A stretch of 64,000 nt of DNA from Blastococcus carthaginiensis (GTDB lineage Bacteria; Actinomycetota; Actinomycetes; Mycobacteriales; Geodermatophilaceae), in the NCBI RefSeq assembly GCF_030731085.1, contig NZ_JASNFN010000010.1:62001-126000 (forward strand), read 5' to 3'. Under the pieces are notes generated by a model. That model had not been told where the DNA came from. It ran no database searches and saw only the letters and a list, made by a program, of their open reading frames with translations. Below are positions 50,801 through 59,194 of the stretch, one piece after another. Position numbers and translations under genes: made by a program. Position 1 is the first letter of the stretch. Each line of letters begins with the position of its first letter.

Positions 50801-51985
50801 ATGTTGCGCTGGCTGACCGCCGGTGAGTCGCACGGCCAGCAGCTCACCGCCATCCTCGAGGGCCTCCCGGCCGGGGTCGAGGTGCAGACGGCCGACCTCG
50901 ACCTGCAGCTCGCCCGCCGCCGGCTCGGGCACGGGCGGGGTGCCCGGATGTCCTTCGAGCAGGACGTCGTCACCCTCACCGGCGGTGTGCGCCACGGCCG
51001 CACCCAGGGCGGGCCGATCGCGGTGCAGGTCGGCAACACCGAGTGGCCGAAGTGGGAGACGGTCATGTCCGCCGACCCGGTCGACGCCGAGATCCTGGCG
51101 GGGCAGGCCCGCAACGCGCCGCTGACCCGCCCGCGGCCCGGTCACGCCGATCTGGCCGGCATGCAGAAGTACGGCTTCGACGACGCCCGGCCGGTGCTCG
51201 AGCGCGCCAGCGCCCGGGAGACCGCCGCGCGGGTGGCCCTCGGCGCGATCGCGCAGGCCTTCCTGCGCCAGGCGCTCGGGGTCTCGGTGGTCAGCCACGT
51301 CGTGGGCATCGGCCCGGTGGTCGCGCCCGACGGCCTCGTACCCGGGCCCGCGGACAACCCGCGGCTCGACGAGGACCCGGTGCGCTGCGCCGACCCCGCC
51401 ACCAGCGAGCGGATGACCGCCGAGATCGACGACGCCCGCAGATGCGGTGACACGCTCGGCGGCGTCATCGAGGTCGTCGTCCACGGGCTGCCGCCGGGCC
51501 TGGGCAGCCACGTGCACTGGGACCGGCGCCTGGACGCCCGGCTGGCCGCCGCCCTCATGGGCGTGCAGTCGGTCAAGGCCGTGGAGGTCGGCGACGGGCT
51601 GGAGACCGCCCGCCGCCGCGGCTCGGTGGCCCACGACGAGATCGTGCTCGCCGACGGCGGCACCCGGGTGCAGCGGCTCACCGACCGGGCCGGGGGCATC
51701 GAGGGCGGCATGACCAACGGCGAGGTGCTGCGCGTCCGCGCCGCGATGAAGCCGATCAGCACCGTGCCCCGGGCGCTGCAGACCGTCGACGTCGCCACCG
51801 GGGAGGCCGCGGTCGCGATCAACCAGCGCAGCGACGCGTGCGCCGTGCCCCGCGGCAGCGTCGTGATGGAGGCGATGGTCGCCCTCGTGCTGGCCGACGC
51901 CGCGCTGGAGAAGTTCGGCGGCGACTCGATCGCCGAGACCCGGCGCAACGCGCAGGCCTACCTCGACGCCCTGCCCTACCGGTGA
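50801..51985 (+). CDS. aroC: Chorismate synthase
   Basis: This 394-residue enzyme shows LRWLTAGESHGQQLTAILEG at the N-terminus, RRRLGHGRGARM, TRPRPGHADLAGMQKYG and RASARETAARVALGA, which are family signatures for FMN and EPSP binding. It makes chorismate from 5-enolpyruvylshikimate-3-phosphate with reduced FMN. It is the first gene of aroC-aroK-aroB-aroQ-pepQ and overlaps aroK by four bases (GTGA). Confidence 0.95.
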   Translation: MLRWLTAGESHGQQLTAILEGLPAGVEVQTADLDLQLARRRLGHGRGARMSFEQDVVTLTGGVRHGRTQGGPIAVQVGNTEWPKWETVMSADPVDAEILAGQARNAPLTRPRPGHADLAGMQKYGFDDARPVLERASARETAARVALGAIAQAFLRQALGVSVVSHVVGIGPVVAPDGLVPGPADNPRLDEDPVRCADPATSERMTAEIDDARRCGDTLGGVIEVVVHGLPPGLGSHVHWDRRLDARLAAALMGVQSVKAVEVGDGLETARRRGSVAHDEIVLADGGTRVQRLTDRAGGIEGGMTNGEVLRVRAAMKPISTVPRALQTVDVATGEAAVAINQRSDACAVPRGSVVMEAMVALVLADAALEKFGGDSIAETRRNAQAYLDALPYR

Positions 51986-52515
51986 ACCGGCCGGCCCTGG
52001 TCCTCGTCGGTCCGCCTGCCTCGGGGAAGACGACGGTCGGCACGGCGGTCGCCGCCGCGCGGGGGCTGGCGTTCCGGGACACCGACCGCGACGTCGAGGA
52101 GGCCACCGGGTCGACGGTCGCCGACCTGTTCGTCCAGCACGGCGAGCCGCACTTCCGCGCGCTGGAGGAGCAGGCGGTCGCCCGCGCGCTCACCGAGCAC
52201 ACCGGGGTGCTGGCCCTCGGCGGCGGAGCGGTGACCAGCGCCGCCACCCGGGAGCTGCTGGTCGCCCACGGCCGGGCCCGTGGGACGGTGGTCTGGCTCG
52301 ACGTCGACGTCGCCTCCGCCGCCCGCCGCGTGGGGCTCTCGCGCGACCGGCCGCTGCTGGCCGTGAACCCGCGCGCGATGCTGCGCACCATGCTCGAACA
52401 GCGCGCCCCGCTCTACACGGAGGTGGCCACGCACCGCGTCGCCACCGCGGGGCGCCCGCCGGAGGAGGTCGTCGCCGAGGTGCTTGCCGTCCTGACCCCG
52501 GAGGGGGCCCGGTGA
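51982..52515 (+). CDS. aroK: Shikimate kinase
   Basis: This 177-residue kinase has the P-loop VGPPASGKTTVG, RDTDRDVEEATGSTVADLF with the shikimate-binding Asp, FRALEEQAV, and LALGGGAVT. The lid region contains RPLLAVNP. It phosphorylates shikimate at the 3-hydroxyl with ATP. The GTG overlaps the aroC stop, and its own stop overlaps the aroB start. Confidence 0.93.
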   Translation: MNRPALVLVGPPASGKTTVGTAVAAARGLAFRDTDRDVEEATGSTVADLFVQHGEPHFRALEEQAVARALTEHTGVLALGGGAVTSAATRELLVAHGRARGTVVWLDVDVASAARRVGLSRDRPLLAVNPRAMLRTMLEQRAPLYTEVATHRVATAGRPPEEVVAEVLAVLTPEGAR

Positions 52516-53573
52516 CCCGCCGCGTCCCGGTCGCGGGGGAGCAGCCCTACGAGGTCGTCATCGGCGCCGGCGCCCAGGCGGAGCTGGCCCTCGTGCTGGC
52601 CGGCACGCCGAAGGTGGCCGTCGTCCACGCCCCGCCGCTCGCCGCCGCGGCCGGCGCCGCCGTGGAGACCCTGCAGACCACCGGCGTCGCGGCCGAGGCG
52701 GTCGTCGTCCCCGACGGCGAGGCGGCCAAGACCGCGCAGGTCGCGGCCGCGATGTGGGACGAGTTCGGCCGGCTGGGGCTGACCCGGTCCGACGCCGTCG
52801 TCGGGCTCGGTGGGGGAGCGGTCACCGACCTGGCCGGGTTCCTCGCGGCCACCTGGACCCGCGGCATCCGCGTCGTCCAGGTGCCCACCAGCCTGCTCGG
52901 CATGGTCGACGCCGCCGTGGGCGGCAAGACGGGCATCAACACCGCCGCCGGCAAGAACCTGGTCGGCGCGTTCCACCCGCCCGCGGGCGTGCTCGCCGAC
53001 ACCGACCTGCTGGCCGGCCTGCCCGAGGACGAGTTCCGCGCCGGGCTGGCCGAGGTGGTCAAGTGCGGCTTCATCGCCGACGGCCGGATCCTCGAACTGC
53101 TGGCCGCCGACCCGACGGGGCGCCGCGACACCGAGGAGCTCATCGAGCGCGCGGTACGGGTGAAGGCCGCCGCGGTGGGGGAGGACCTGCTCGACACCGG
53201 GGTCCGCGAGTTCCTCAACTACGGCCACACCCTCGGCCACGCGGTCGAGCGGGTCGAGGACTTCGGCTGGCGGCACGGCGAGGCGGTCGCGGTCGGGCTG
53301 GTGTTCGCCGCCGAGCTGGCCGGGCAGGCCGGGCTGCTGACCCGCGCGGAGGTCGACCGGCACCGCGAGCTCCTCACCGCCATGGGGCTGCCCACCACCT
53401 ACGCCGGCGACTGGCCGCGGCTGCAGGAGGTCATGCGCGTGGACAAGAAGGCCCGCGGCGCCTCGCTGCGCTTCGTCGTCCTCGACGGGCTGGGCAATCC
53501 CCGCATCCTGACCGACCCCGACCAGGCCTGGCTCGACGCGGCCTGGGCCGCCGTCTCTGGAGACGATTCATGA
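52512..53573 (+). CDS. aroB: 3-Dehydroquinate synthase
   Basis: This 353-residue enzyme shows DGEAAKTAQVAAAMWDE, GLGGGAVTDLAGFLAATWTR, QVPTSLLGMVDAAVGGKTGI and FLNYGHTLGHAVE with metal-binding His residues. It converts DAHP to 3-dehydroquinate with NAD and a divalent metal. It overlaps aroK upstream and aroQ downstream by four bases, consistent with tight translational coupling in the shikimate operon. Confidence 0.95.
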   Translation: MTRRVPVAGEQPYEVVIGAGAQAELALVLAGTPKVAVVHAPPLAAAAGAAVETLQTTGVAAEAVVVPDGEAAKTAQVAAAMWDEFGRLGLTRSDAVVGLGGGAVTDLAGFLAATWTRGIRVVQVPTSLLGMVDAAVGGKTGINTAAGKNLVGAFHPPAGVLADTDLLAGLPEDEFRAGLAEVVKCGFIADGRILELLAADPTGRRDTEELIERAVRVKAAAVGEDLLDTGVREFLNYGHTLGHAVERVEDFGWRHGEAVAVGLVFAAELAGQAGLLTRAEVDRHRELLTAMGLPTTYAGDWPRLQEVMRVDKKARGASLRFVVLDGLGNPRILTDPDQAWLDAAWAAVSGDDS

Positions 53574-54004
53574 CGATCCACGTGCTCAACGGCGCGAACC
53601 TCGGCCGGCTCGGCACCCGCGAGCCCGAGGTCTACGGGACCACCACCTACGCCCAGCTGGTCGAGCTGGTGGAGACCGCCGCCCGGGAACTGGGCGTCGA
53701 GGTGCTGGTGCGCCAGACCGACGACGAGGGCCAGCTGTTGCGCTGGGTCCACGAGGCGACCGACGCCGGGGCCCCGGTCATCGTCAACCCCGGCGGCTGG
53801 ACCCACACCTCGGTCGTGCTGCACGACGCGCTGGCCGCGGTTCCCGCCCCGGTGGTGGAGGTGCACATCAGCAACATCCACCGGCGCGAGGAGTTCCGGC
53901 GGCACTCCTACGTCTCCCGCGTGGCCGACGGCGTCATCGCCGGCCTCGGCGTGCACGGCTACGTGCTGGCGCTGCAGTGGATGACGCTGCGGGGCGTCTC
54001 GTGA
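53570..54004 (+). CDS. aroQ: Type II 3-dehydroquinate dehydratase
   Basis: This 144-residue protein shows VLNGANLGRLGTREPEVYG with the catalytic Arg/Tyr region, NPGGWTHTSVVLHDAL and VEVHISNIHRREEFRRHS. It dehydrates 3-dehydroquinate to 3-dehydroshikimate as a dodecamer of small subunits. The ATG overlaps the aroB stop, and its own stop overlaps the pepQ start. Confidence 0.95.
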   Translation: MTIHVLNGANLGRLGTREPEVYGTTTYAQLVELVETAARELGVEVLVRQTDDEGQLLRWVHEATDAGAPVIVNPGGWTHTSVVLHDALAAVPAPVVEVHISNIHRREEFRRHSYVSRVADGVIAGLGVHGYVLALQWMTLRGVS

Positions 54005-55119
54005 GCCGCGCCTCCCAGCGGCGCGAGGTGCTCCGGGCCACCGCCGCGGAGCGCGGGCTGGACGCCGTGCTGGTCACCAACCTGCTCAACGTCCGATACC
54101 TCACCGGCTTCACCGGCTCCAACGGCGCGCTGCTGCTGCGGGTGGACGGCCGCGACCTCTTCGGCACCGACGGCCGGTACACGACCCAGGCCGGCGTGCA
54201 GGTGCCCGACGTGGAGCTGCTCGTCGACCGGGCCACGGTGCCCGCCCTGGCCCGGGAGGCCGTGCGCCGGGGCTCCGCAGGCCCACCCGCCCGCCGGATC
54301 GGCTACGAGTCCCACGACCTCACCGTCGACGGGCTGCACGGGCTGGAGCGCGTGCTCGCCGACGCCGCCGCGGGCGGGACCGTCCCGGAGCTGGCGTCGG
54401 TGCGCCGGGCCGTCGAGGCCCAGCGTGCGATCAAGGACCCCGACGAGATCGGGTCGCTGCGCCGCGCGTGCGCCGTCGCCGACCAGGCGCTGGCCGAGCT
54501 GGCCGCCGAGGGCGCGCTCCGTCCCGGCCGCACCGAGCTGGAGGTCGGCCGCGAGCTGGATGCGCGGATGCTGGCGCTGGGCGCCGAGGCGCCGTCGTTC
54601 GAGACGATCGTCGCCGCCGGGGCGAACTCGGCCATCCCGCACCACCGGCCCGACCAGACCGAGCTGCGCTCGGGTGACTTCCTCAAGCTCGACTTCGGCG
54701 CCACCGTCGAGGGCTACCACTCCGACATGACCCGCACCCTGGTGCTGGGCCAGGCGGCGGACTGGCAGCGGGAGGTCTACGCCGTGGTGGCGGAGTCGCA
54801 GGCGGCCGGCCGGGCGGCGCTCGCGGTCGGGGCGGACGTCGTCGCCGTCGACGCCGCGGCGCGCGACGTGATCGTCGCGGCCGGGCACGGCGAGCACTTC
54901 ACCCACGGCCTCGGGCACGGCGTGGGCCTGGAGATCCACGAGGCGCCGGGCATCGGCCAGCAGGGCGCGGGTACGCTTGCCGCCGGTATGGCCGTCACCG
55001 TGGAGCCGGGCGTGTACCTGCCCGGCCACGGCGGTGTCCGGATCGAGGACACCCTGATCGTCACCGACGACGCGCCCGAGTTGTTGACCCTCACGAGCAA
55101 GGAACTGCTGGTCCTCTAG
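54001..55119 (+). CDS. pepQ: Xaa-Pro aminopeptidase/dipeptidase (M24 family)
   Basis: This 372-residue metallopeptidase has a creatinase-like N-domain (VTNLLNVRYLTGFTGSNGAL) and a pita-bread catalytic domain. Metal ligands are visible in DFGATVEGYHSDMTRTL (two Asp), HGLGHGVGLEIHE (His), VEPGVYLPG (Glu) and GVRIEDTL (Glu). It cleaves X-Pro bonds during peptide turnover. The GTG overlaps the aroQ stop and the gene ends directly before efp; pepQ-efp adjacency is widely conserved, perhaps because EF-P serves proline-rich translation. Confidence 0.92.
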   Translation: MSRASQRREVLRATAAERGLDAVLVTNLLNVRYLTGFTGSNGALLLRVDGRDLFGTDGRYTTQAGVQVPDVELLVDRATVPALAREAVRRGSAGPPARRIGYESHDLTVDGLHGLERVLADAAAGGTVPELASVRRAVEAQRAIKDPDEIGSLRRACAVADQALAELAAEGALRPGRTELEVGRELDARMLALGAEAPSFETIVAAGANSAIPHHRPDQTELRSGDFLKLDFGATVEGYHSDMTRTLVLGQAADWQREVYAVVAESQAAGRAALAVGADVVAVDAAARDVIVAAGHGEHFTHGLGHGVGLEIHEAPGIGQQGAGTLAAGMAVTVEPGVYLPGHGGVRIEDTLIVTDDAPELLTLTSKELLVL

Positions 55120-55680
55120 ATGGCTACCACCAACGACCTGAAGAACGGCATCGTCCTCAACCTGGACGGCCAGCTCTGGACCGTCACCGACTTCCAGCAC
55201 GTCAAGCCCGGCAAGGGCGGGGCCTTCGTGCGCACGACGCTGAAGAACGTGCTGTCGGGCAAGGTCGTCGACAAGACCTTCAACGCCGGCACCAAGGTCG
55301 AGACGGCCACCGTGGACAAGCGGTCGATGACCTACCTGTACAAGGAGGGCACCGACTTCGTCTTCATGGACGGGGACACGTTCGAGCAGATCTACGTGCC
55401 GACCGAGACCGTCGGCGACGGCGCGAACTACCTGCTGGACAACACCGAGGCCATCGTCGCGGTGCACGACGGCACCCCGCTGTACGTCGAGCTGCCGGTG
55501 ACCATGGAGCTCGTCGTCGAGCACACCGACCCGGGCCTGCAGGGCGACCGCTCCACCGGTGGCACCAAGCCCGCCACGTTGGAGACCGGCGCGCAGATCC
55601 AGGTGCCGCTGTTCATCAGCACCGGCGAGAAGCTGAAGGTCGACACCCGCGACGGCCGCTACCTCGGCCGCGTCAACTGA
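55120..55680 (+). CDS. efp: Translation elongation factor P
   Basis: This 186-residue EF-P shows the three-domain pattern, with the modification-loop region KPGKGGAFVRTTLKN near residue 28, TFNAGTKVETA, and the C-terminal ISTGEKLKVDTRDGRYLGRV. EF-P relieves ribosome stalling at polyproline. The ATG follows the pepQ stop with no gap. No dedicated modification enzyme (EpmA, EarP) is visible in the window. Confidence 0.96.
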   Translation: MATTNDLKNGIVLNLDGQLWTVTDFQHVKPGKGGAFVRTTLKNVLSGKVVDKTFNAGTKVETATVDKRSMTYLYKEGTDFVFMDGDTFEQIYVPTETVGDGANYLLDNTEAIVAVHDGTPLYVELPVTMELVVEHTDPGLQGDRSTGGTKPATLETGAQIQVPLFISTGEKLKVDTRDGRYLGRVN

Positions 55681-55696
55681 CAGCGCGGTAACCCTC

Positions 55697-56107
55697 ATGG
55701 CCGCACGGACCAAGGCGCGCAAGCGTGCCGTCGACGTCCTCTACGAGGCCGACGTGCGTGGCCGGGAGCGGGTCGAGCTGCTCCGCGAGCGGGTCGCCGA
55801 CGGCAACCCGCCGATCCCCGACCACGCCATCCGCCTGGTCGAGGGCGTCGCCGAGCACGGTGCGCGCATCGACGAGCTGATCGAGGCGCACACCTCCGGC
55901 TGGTCGCTGGAGCGGCTGCCCGACGTCGACCGCGCGATCCTTCGGATGGCGACCTACGAGCTGCTCTGGGTGGACGACGTGCCCGACGCCGTCGTCATCG
56001 ACGAGGCGGTCGAGCTGGCCCGCGCCATCTCGACCGACGAGTCGCCCCGCTACGTCAACGGCGTGCTGGGCGCCATCCTCGCCGCCGAGGTCCCCACCTC
56101 CTCCTGA
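55697..56107 (+). CDS. nusB: Transcription antitermination factor NusB
   Basis: This 136-residue all-helical protein shows ARTKARKRAVDVLYEADVRG, LVEGVAEHGARIDELIEAH and WSLERLPDVDRAILRMATYE, with VVIDEAVELARAISTDESPR near the C-terminus. NusB binds boxA RNA with NusE in rRNA antitermination. It follows efp by 16 bp and ends the housekeeping block; efp-nusB is conserved in actinobacteria. Confidence 0.95.
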   Translation: MAARTKARKRAVDVLYEADVRGRERVELLRERVADGNPPIPDHAIRLVEGVAEHGARIDELIEAHTSGWSLERLPDVDRAILRMATYELLWVDDVPDAVVIDEAVELARAISTDESPRYVNGVLGAILAAEVPTSS

Positions 56108-56223
56108 CGGCAGGGCGACAGGGCCCGACCCGGCTGCGGCCGAAGGAGCTGTGACCAGCACGTCGGTCCGATCTGCTCCTCGCGACCGCACGAACTGTCG
56201 GAGCCTCCTGGAACGATCCTCGG

Positions 56224-56874
56224 GTGACGACGTTCCAGGCAGTGGCGGTGACGCTTCTTGCCGTGCTGCCGGGCGCTTCGTACACCTTCGCGTTCGAGCG
56301 CGTGGCCGGCGCCTACGGTGCCAGTCTCTCCGATCGCCTGATCCGCTTCGCGGCCGCCTCCGCCGTCTTCCACGCCCTGTTCAGCGGTCCGGAACTTCTG
56401 CTGTACCGAGGACTGGTCGTCTCCGGTCGGCTGGAACGTGCGGAGATCGCGGCCTGGCAGTTCGAACTCCTCGCCCTGGCCTACGTGCTTCTTCCCACCG
56501 CGGCGGGCAGCGTCGTCGGGCACGGGAGGAACAAGCGTTGGCCGTGGGTCACGTGGCTGACCGGGACGTCGCCTGAGCCGAGGGCCTGGGACTACCTGTG
56601 GACCCAGCCGGGCAAGACGATGGTCGTGCGCCTGCGCCTGAAGTCCGGGCCCTTGGTCGCGGGATTCTTCGGCAAGGTCGAGGGGGCACCGGCCTCCTAC
56701 GCGGCCGGTTACCCCGAGGCGCAGGATCTCTTCCTCGGCCTCCAGGTGAAGGTGGATGCCGTCAACGGTGAGTTCGTGAAGGATGACGAGGGCCGCATCC
56801 AGCCCGTTGAGGGACGCACCTCTCTGCTCGTACGCTGGGAAGAAGTCGAGTACGCCGACGTCCTGGAGGTCTGA
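56224..56874 (+). CDS. DUF6338-like membrane protein
   Basis: This 216-residue protein begins with a hydrophobic helix (AVAVTLLAVLPGASYTFAFE) and has further hydrophobic segments near residues 40-55 and 80-98. A soluble C-terminal domain follows (PGKTMVVRLRLKSGPLVAGF, then SLLVRWEEVEYADVLEV). The shape matches DUF6338, a family of unknown function found in defence-like or accessory settings in actinobacteria, by my recollection. Its base composition is less GC-biased than its neighbours, and it interrupts the usual nusB-to-bldD stretch. It overlaps the next small gene by one base. Confidence 0.7.
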   Translation: MTTFQAVAVTLLAVLPGASYTFAFERVAGAYGASLSDRLIRFAAASAVFHALFSGPELLLYRGLVVSGRLERAEIAAWQFELLALAYVLLPTAAGSVVGHGRNKRWPWVTWLTGTSPEPRAWDYLWTQPGKTMVVRLRLKSGPLVAGFFGKVEGAPASYAAGYPEAQDLFLGLQVKVDAVNGEFVKDDEGRIQPVEGRTSLLVRWEEVEYADVLEV

Positions 56875-57065
56875 TGGCAGCGCCGTCGCACGGCAGCGAA
56901 CGTCCCGCCAGGGCTCTCAAGCATTCCGGGTTCGAGAAGAAGGGCGGCTACCCGGCGACGGGGCCGGTTGTCTCGGCGATGCCGAAGGCGCCGCAAGGCC
57001 CTGCACCGGGTGCCGGTTCAGCGAACACTGCTGGTCCCGGATCTCCGACGAAGACCAGGCAGTAG
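56874..57065 (+). CDS. Small hypothetical protein coupled to the DUF6338 gene
   Basis: This 63-residue Pro/Gly/Lys-rich protein starts at an ATG overlapping the DUF6338 stop (TGATG). It has no hydrophobic segment and looks disordered (HGSERPARALKHSGFEKKGG, then TGPVVSAMPKAPQGPAPGAG). Coupling suggests it is made with the membrane protein. No homologue is recognised and it could be spurious, but the overlap favours a real gene. Confidence 0.5.
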   Translation: MAAPSHGSERPARALKHSGFEKKGGYPATGPVVSAMPKAPQGPAPGAGSANTAGPGSPTKTRQ

Positions 57066-57106
57066 AGCATCGCTGACCAACTTCCCTGGGTCGTCGGGGT
57101 GGTAGC

Positions 57107-58135
57107 TCAGTGCAGGTCGCGCCGCGCGAACAGCCAGGTGCCGACGCCGACGAGCACCGCGGCGAAGACCCCGACGACCAGGCCGCCCTGCAGGTTGGTG
57201 ACCAGGTAGGTGGTCGGCTCGGCCGCCGAGGGCCCGCCGTTCCCGAAGTCGAACAGCTCCAGGCCGCCCGGGAGGACGAGCGCGATGGAGTTGGTCGACA
57301 GCAGCCACCGGTCCGTGGTGGGCTCGAGGATGCGCAGCGCGTTCTCCGCGATCGCGAAGTAGACGAAGCCGACGCCCAGGGCCGCCCCGGTGTTGCGCAC
57401 CAGGTTCGCCAGCCCGAAGCCGATGAGGCCGACCAGCACCGTGAGGACGACTCCGCGTCCCTGCGCGGCCAGCAGCCCGGACCAGAAGCCGTCCGGGACC
57501 CCGCGGTCGCTGCCCACGAGGGCGTCCAGCAGCCACGCCATGGCCAGCCACGCGAGCTGCGCGGCGACGCCGAGGGCCAGCGCCGCGAGGGCGAGGACGC
57601 CGGTCTTGGTGCCGATGACCCGCAGCCGGCTGGGCACCCAGAAGAGCAGGGCGACGATGGTGCGGGTGGACCACTCGGCCCCGATCCAGGTGGCCCCGAT
57701 CAGGAAGGCGAGCACCGCCGCGGCGACGGCGAAACCGATGGCGCCGGGTTCGCCGGCGGAGGCGAGGTCGAACGGCGCCGTGGTGAGGAAGTCCTCGACG
57801 GGGACGTCCGACTCGGTCAGGGGCGGGCCGCAGAACTGGTCGACGGGCTGACCGGCCTGCTCGGCGTCCTGCTCGCAGACCTGCCGGAACTCCCGCTCGC
57901 CGGCGAGGAACTCGTCGCGCTGCTGGGTCGCAGCGGCGAAGTCGGCGTCGGTCGGTTCGCCGAAGCTGAGCAGCCCGATGACGACGGCCCCGAGCCAGCC
58001 GAGGGTGGCCAGGGCCAGCAGCACCTGGATGAACCGGCGGGAGACGAACCGGTGCACCTCGGCGCGGAAGAGGCTGCCGCGCGGCCGGGTGGCCCCCCCC
58101 GGGGCGGCCGTCGGCTGCTCGGTCACCGCGCTCAC
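57107..58135 (-). CDS. ABC-2 type transporter permease
   Basis: This 342-residue membrane protein has about six helices with a large loop after the first (FRQVCEQDAEQAGQPVDQFC, containing two of the three Cys). Late helices include GFAVAAAVLAFLIGATWIG, GVLALAALALGVAAQLAWLA and GLVVGVFAAVLVGVG. EWSTRTIVALLFWVPSR resembles ABC-2 exporter permeases. The GTG at 58135 overlaps the stop of the ATPase gene. With it, the protein forms an exporter of unknown substrate. Confidence 0.83.
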   Translation of the reverse strand: MSAVTEQPTAAPGGATRPRGSLFRAEVHRFVSRRFIQVLLALATLGWLGAVVIGLLSFGEPTDADFAAATQQRDEFLAGEREFRQVCEQDAEQAGQPVDQFCGPPLTESDVPVEDFLTTAPFDLASAGEPGAIGFAVAAAVLAFLIGATWIGAEWSTRTIVALLFWVPSRLRVIGTKTGVLALAALALGVAAQLAWLAMAWLLDALVGSDRGVPDGFWSGLLAAQGRGVVLTVLVGLIGFGLANLVRNTGAALGVGFVYFAIAENALRILEPTTDRWLLSTNSIALVLPGGLELFDFGNGGPSAAEPTTYLVTNLQGGLVVGVFAAVLVGVGTWLFARRDLH

Positions 58136-59049
58136 GCCTGCTCCCCGGTGATCGCGAGGAAGGCGCTCTCCAGGTCGGGGGTCACGCGGACCAGCTCCTC
58201 GACGTAGTGGCCGTGGCCGGCGAGCACGCGGGTGATCTCGCCCGGTGCCGGGGCGCCGTGCACGAGGATCTGCCCGTCGGGCGCGGGGGAGACGGAGAAT
58301 CCGGCGCCGTGCAGCACGGCGGCGCCGGCGGCCGGGTCGGGCACCGCGACGCGGACGTCGCCGGTGCCGGCCCGGTCGAGCACGGAGGAGACCGGCCCGG
58401 CGGCCACCTGACGTCCCCGGGCGAGGATGGTCACCGAGTCGCACACCTGCTGGATCTCGGCGAGCAGGTGGGAGGAGAGCAGCACCGTCGTCCGGCCGTC
58501 GGACCCCAGGCGCCGGATGAGCTCGCGGACGTCGCGGATCCCGGCCGGGTCGAGCCCGTTGCTGGGCTCGTCGAGGATCAGCAGGCGCGGGGCCTTCAGC
58601 AGCGCCGCCGCGATGCCGAGGCGCTGCTTCATGCCGAGGGAGTAGCCCTTGAACCGGTCACCGGCGCGCTCGCGCAGGTCGACCAGCTCCAGGCACTCCT
58701 CGACGCGGGGCGCAGGGACCCCCGCCGTCTCGGCGAGCAGCTCCAGGTTGCGCCGGCCGGTGAAGCCGGGGAAGAACAGCGGCGTCTCCACCAGGGCGCC
58801 GACCTCGCCGATGACCCGGGGGAGGTCGGTGGGCACCGGGCGGTCCAGCAGCCGGACGTCCCCGGCCGAGGGGCGGACGAGGCCCAGGAGGACGCGGATG
58901 GAGGTGGTCTTGCCCGAGCCGTTGGGCCCGAGCAGCCCGTGCACCCCGCCGGATTCGACCGTCATGTCCAGGCCGTCGAGCGCGCGGAGCTCCTGGCCGC
59001 CCCGTCTGCGGTAGGTCTTGGCGACCCCGGACATCTGCACCGCCGGCAC
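58132..59049 (-). CDS. ABC-2 type exporter ATP-binding protein
   Basis: This protein of about 305 residues has Walker A GLLGPNGSGKTTSIRVLLGL, the signature YSLGMKQRLGIAAALL, Walker B LLILDEPSNGLDP and the switch LLSSHLLAEIQQVCD. The start GTG 59049 has GGAGG five bases upstream; ATG 59034 is an alternative. This CcmA/BcrA-like type drives export of lipids, antibiotics or peptides with the partner permease. It is encoded leftward from the bldD terminator region. Confidence 0.88.
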   Translation of the reverse strand: MPAVQMSGVAKTYRRRGGQELRALDGLDMTVESGGVHGLLGPNGSGKTTSIRVLLGLVRPSAGDVRLLDRPVPTDLPRVIGEVGALVETPLFFPGFTGRRNLELLAETAGVPAPRVEECLELVDLRERAGDRFKGYSLGMKQRLGIAAALLKAPRLLILDEPSNGLDPAGIRDVRELIRRLGSDGRTTVLLSSHLLAEIQQVCDSVTILARGRQVAAGPVSSVLDRAGTGDVRVAVPDPAAGAAVLHGAGFSVSPAPDGQILVHGAPAPGEITRVLAGHGHYVEELVRVTPDLESAFLAITGEQA

Positions 59050-59064
59050 GCCGGCCTCCAGCCT

Positions 59065-59082
59065 CCCGGGCGCGCGCCCGGG
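59065..59082. repeat. 18-bp perfect palindrome upstream of the ABC ATPase
   Basis: CCCGGGCGCGCGCCCGGG is self-complementary and lies 15 bp before the GTG start of the ATPase gene. It could be an operator or a leader hairpin. No function is assigned. Confidence 0.3.
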
Positions 59083-59160
59083 TCGCCGCACCCTGGCACA
59101 TCCGCTGCTCCGGGGACAGCACCCGCGGCGTGTGTCCGGAACCAGCCGGTCCACGAACGA

Positions 59161-59192
59161 CGAGGGCCCCCGCCGATCGGCGGGGGCCCTCG
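59161..59192 (-). terminator. bldD terminator: 32-bp perfect palindrome
   Basis: The left arm starts CGAGGGCCCCCG, the centre is CCGATCGG and the right arm ends GGGCCCTCG. It lies two bases beyond the bldD stop. Its outer CGAGG/CCTCG ends and CCGATCGG centre match the hairpin at 3022-3053. Confidence 0.78.
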
Positions 59193-59194
59193 GT

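Noticed and set aside
57066..57106. Terminator in the 41-bp gap between converging genes
   Set aside because: No inverted repeat of useful length is present.
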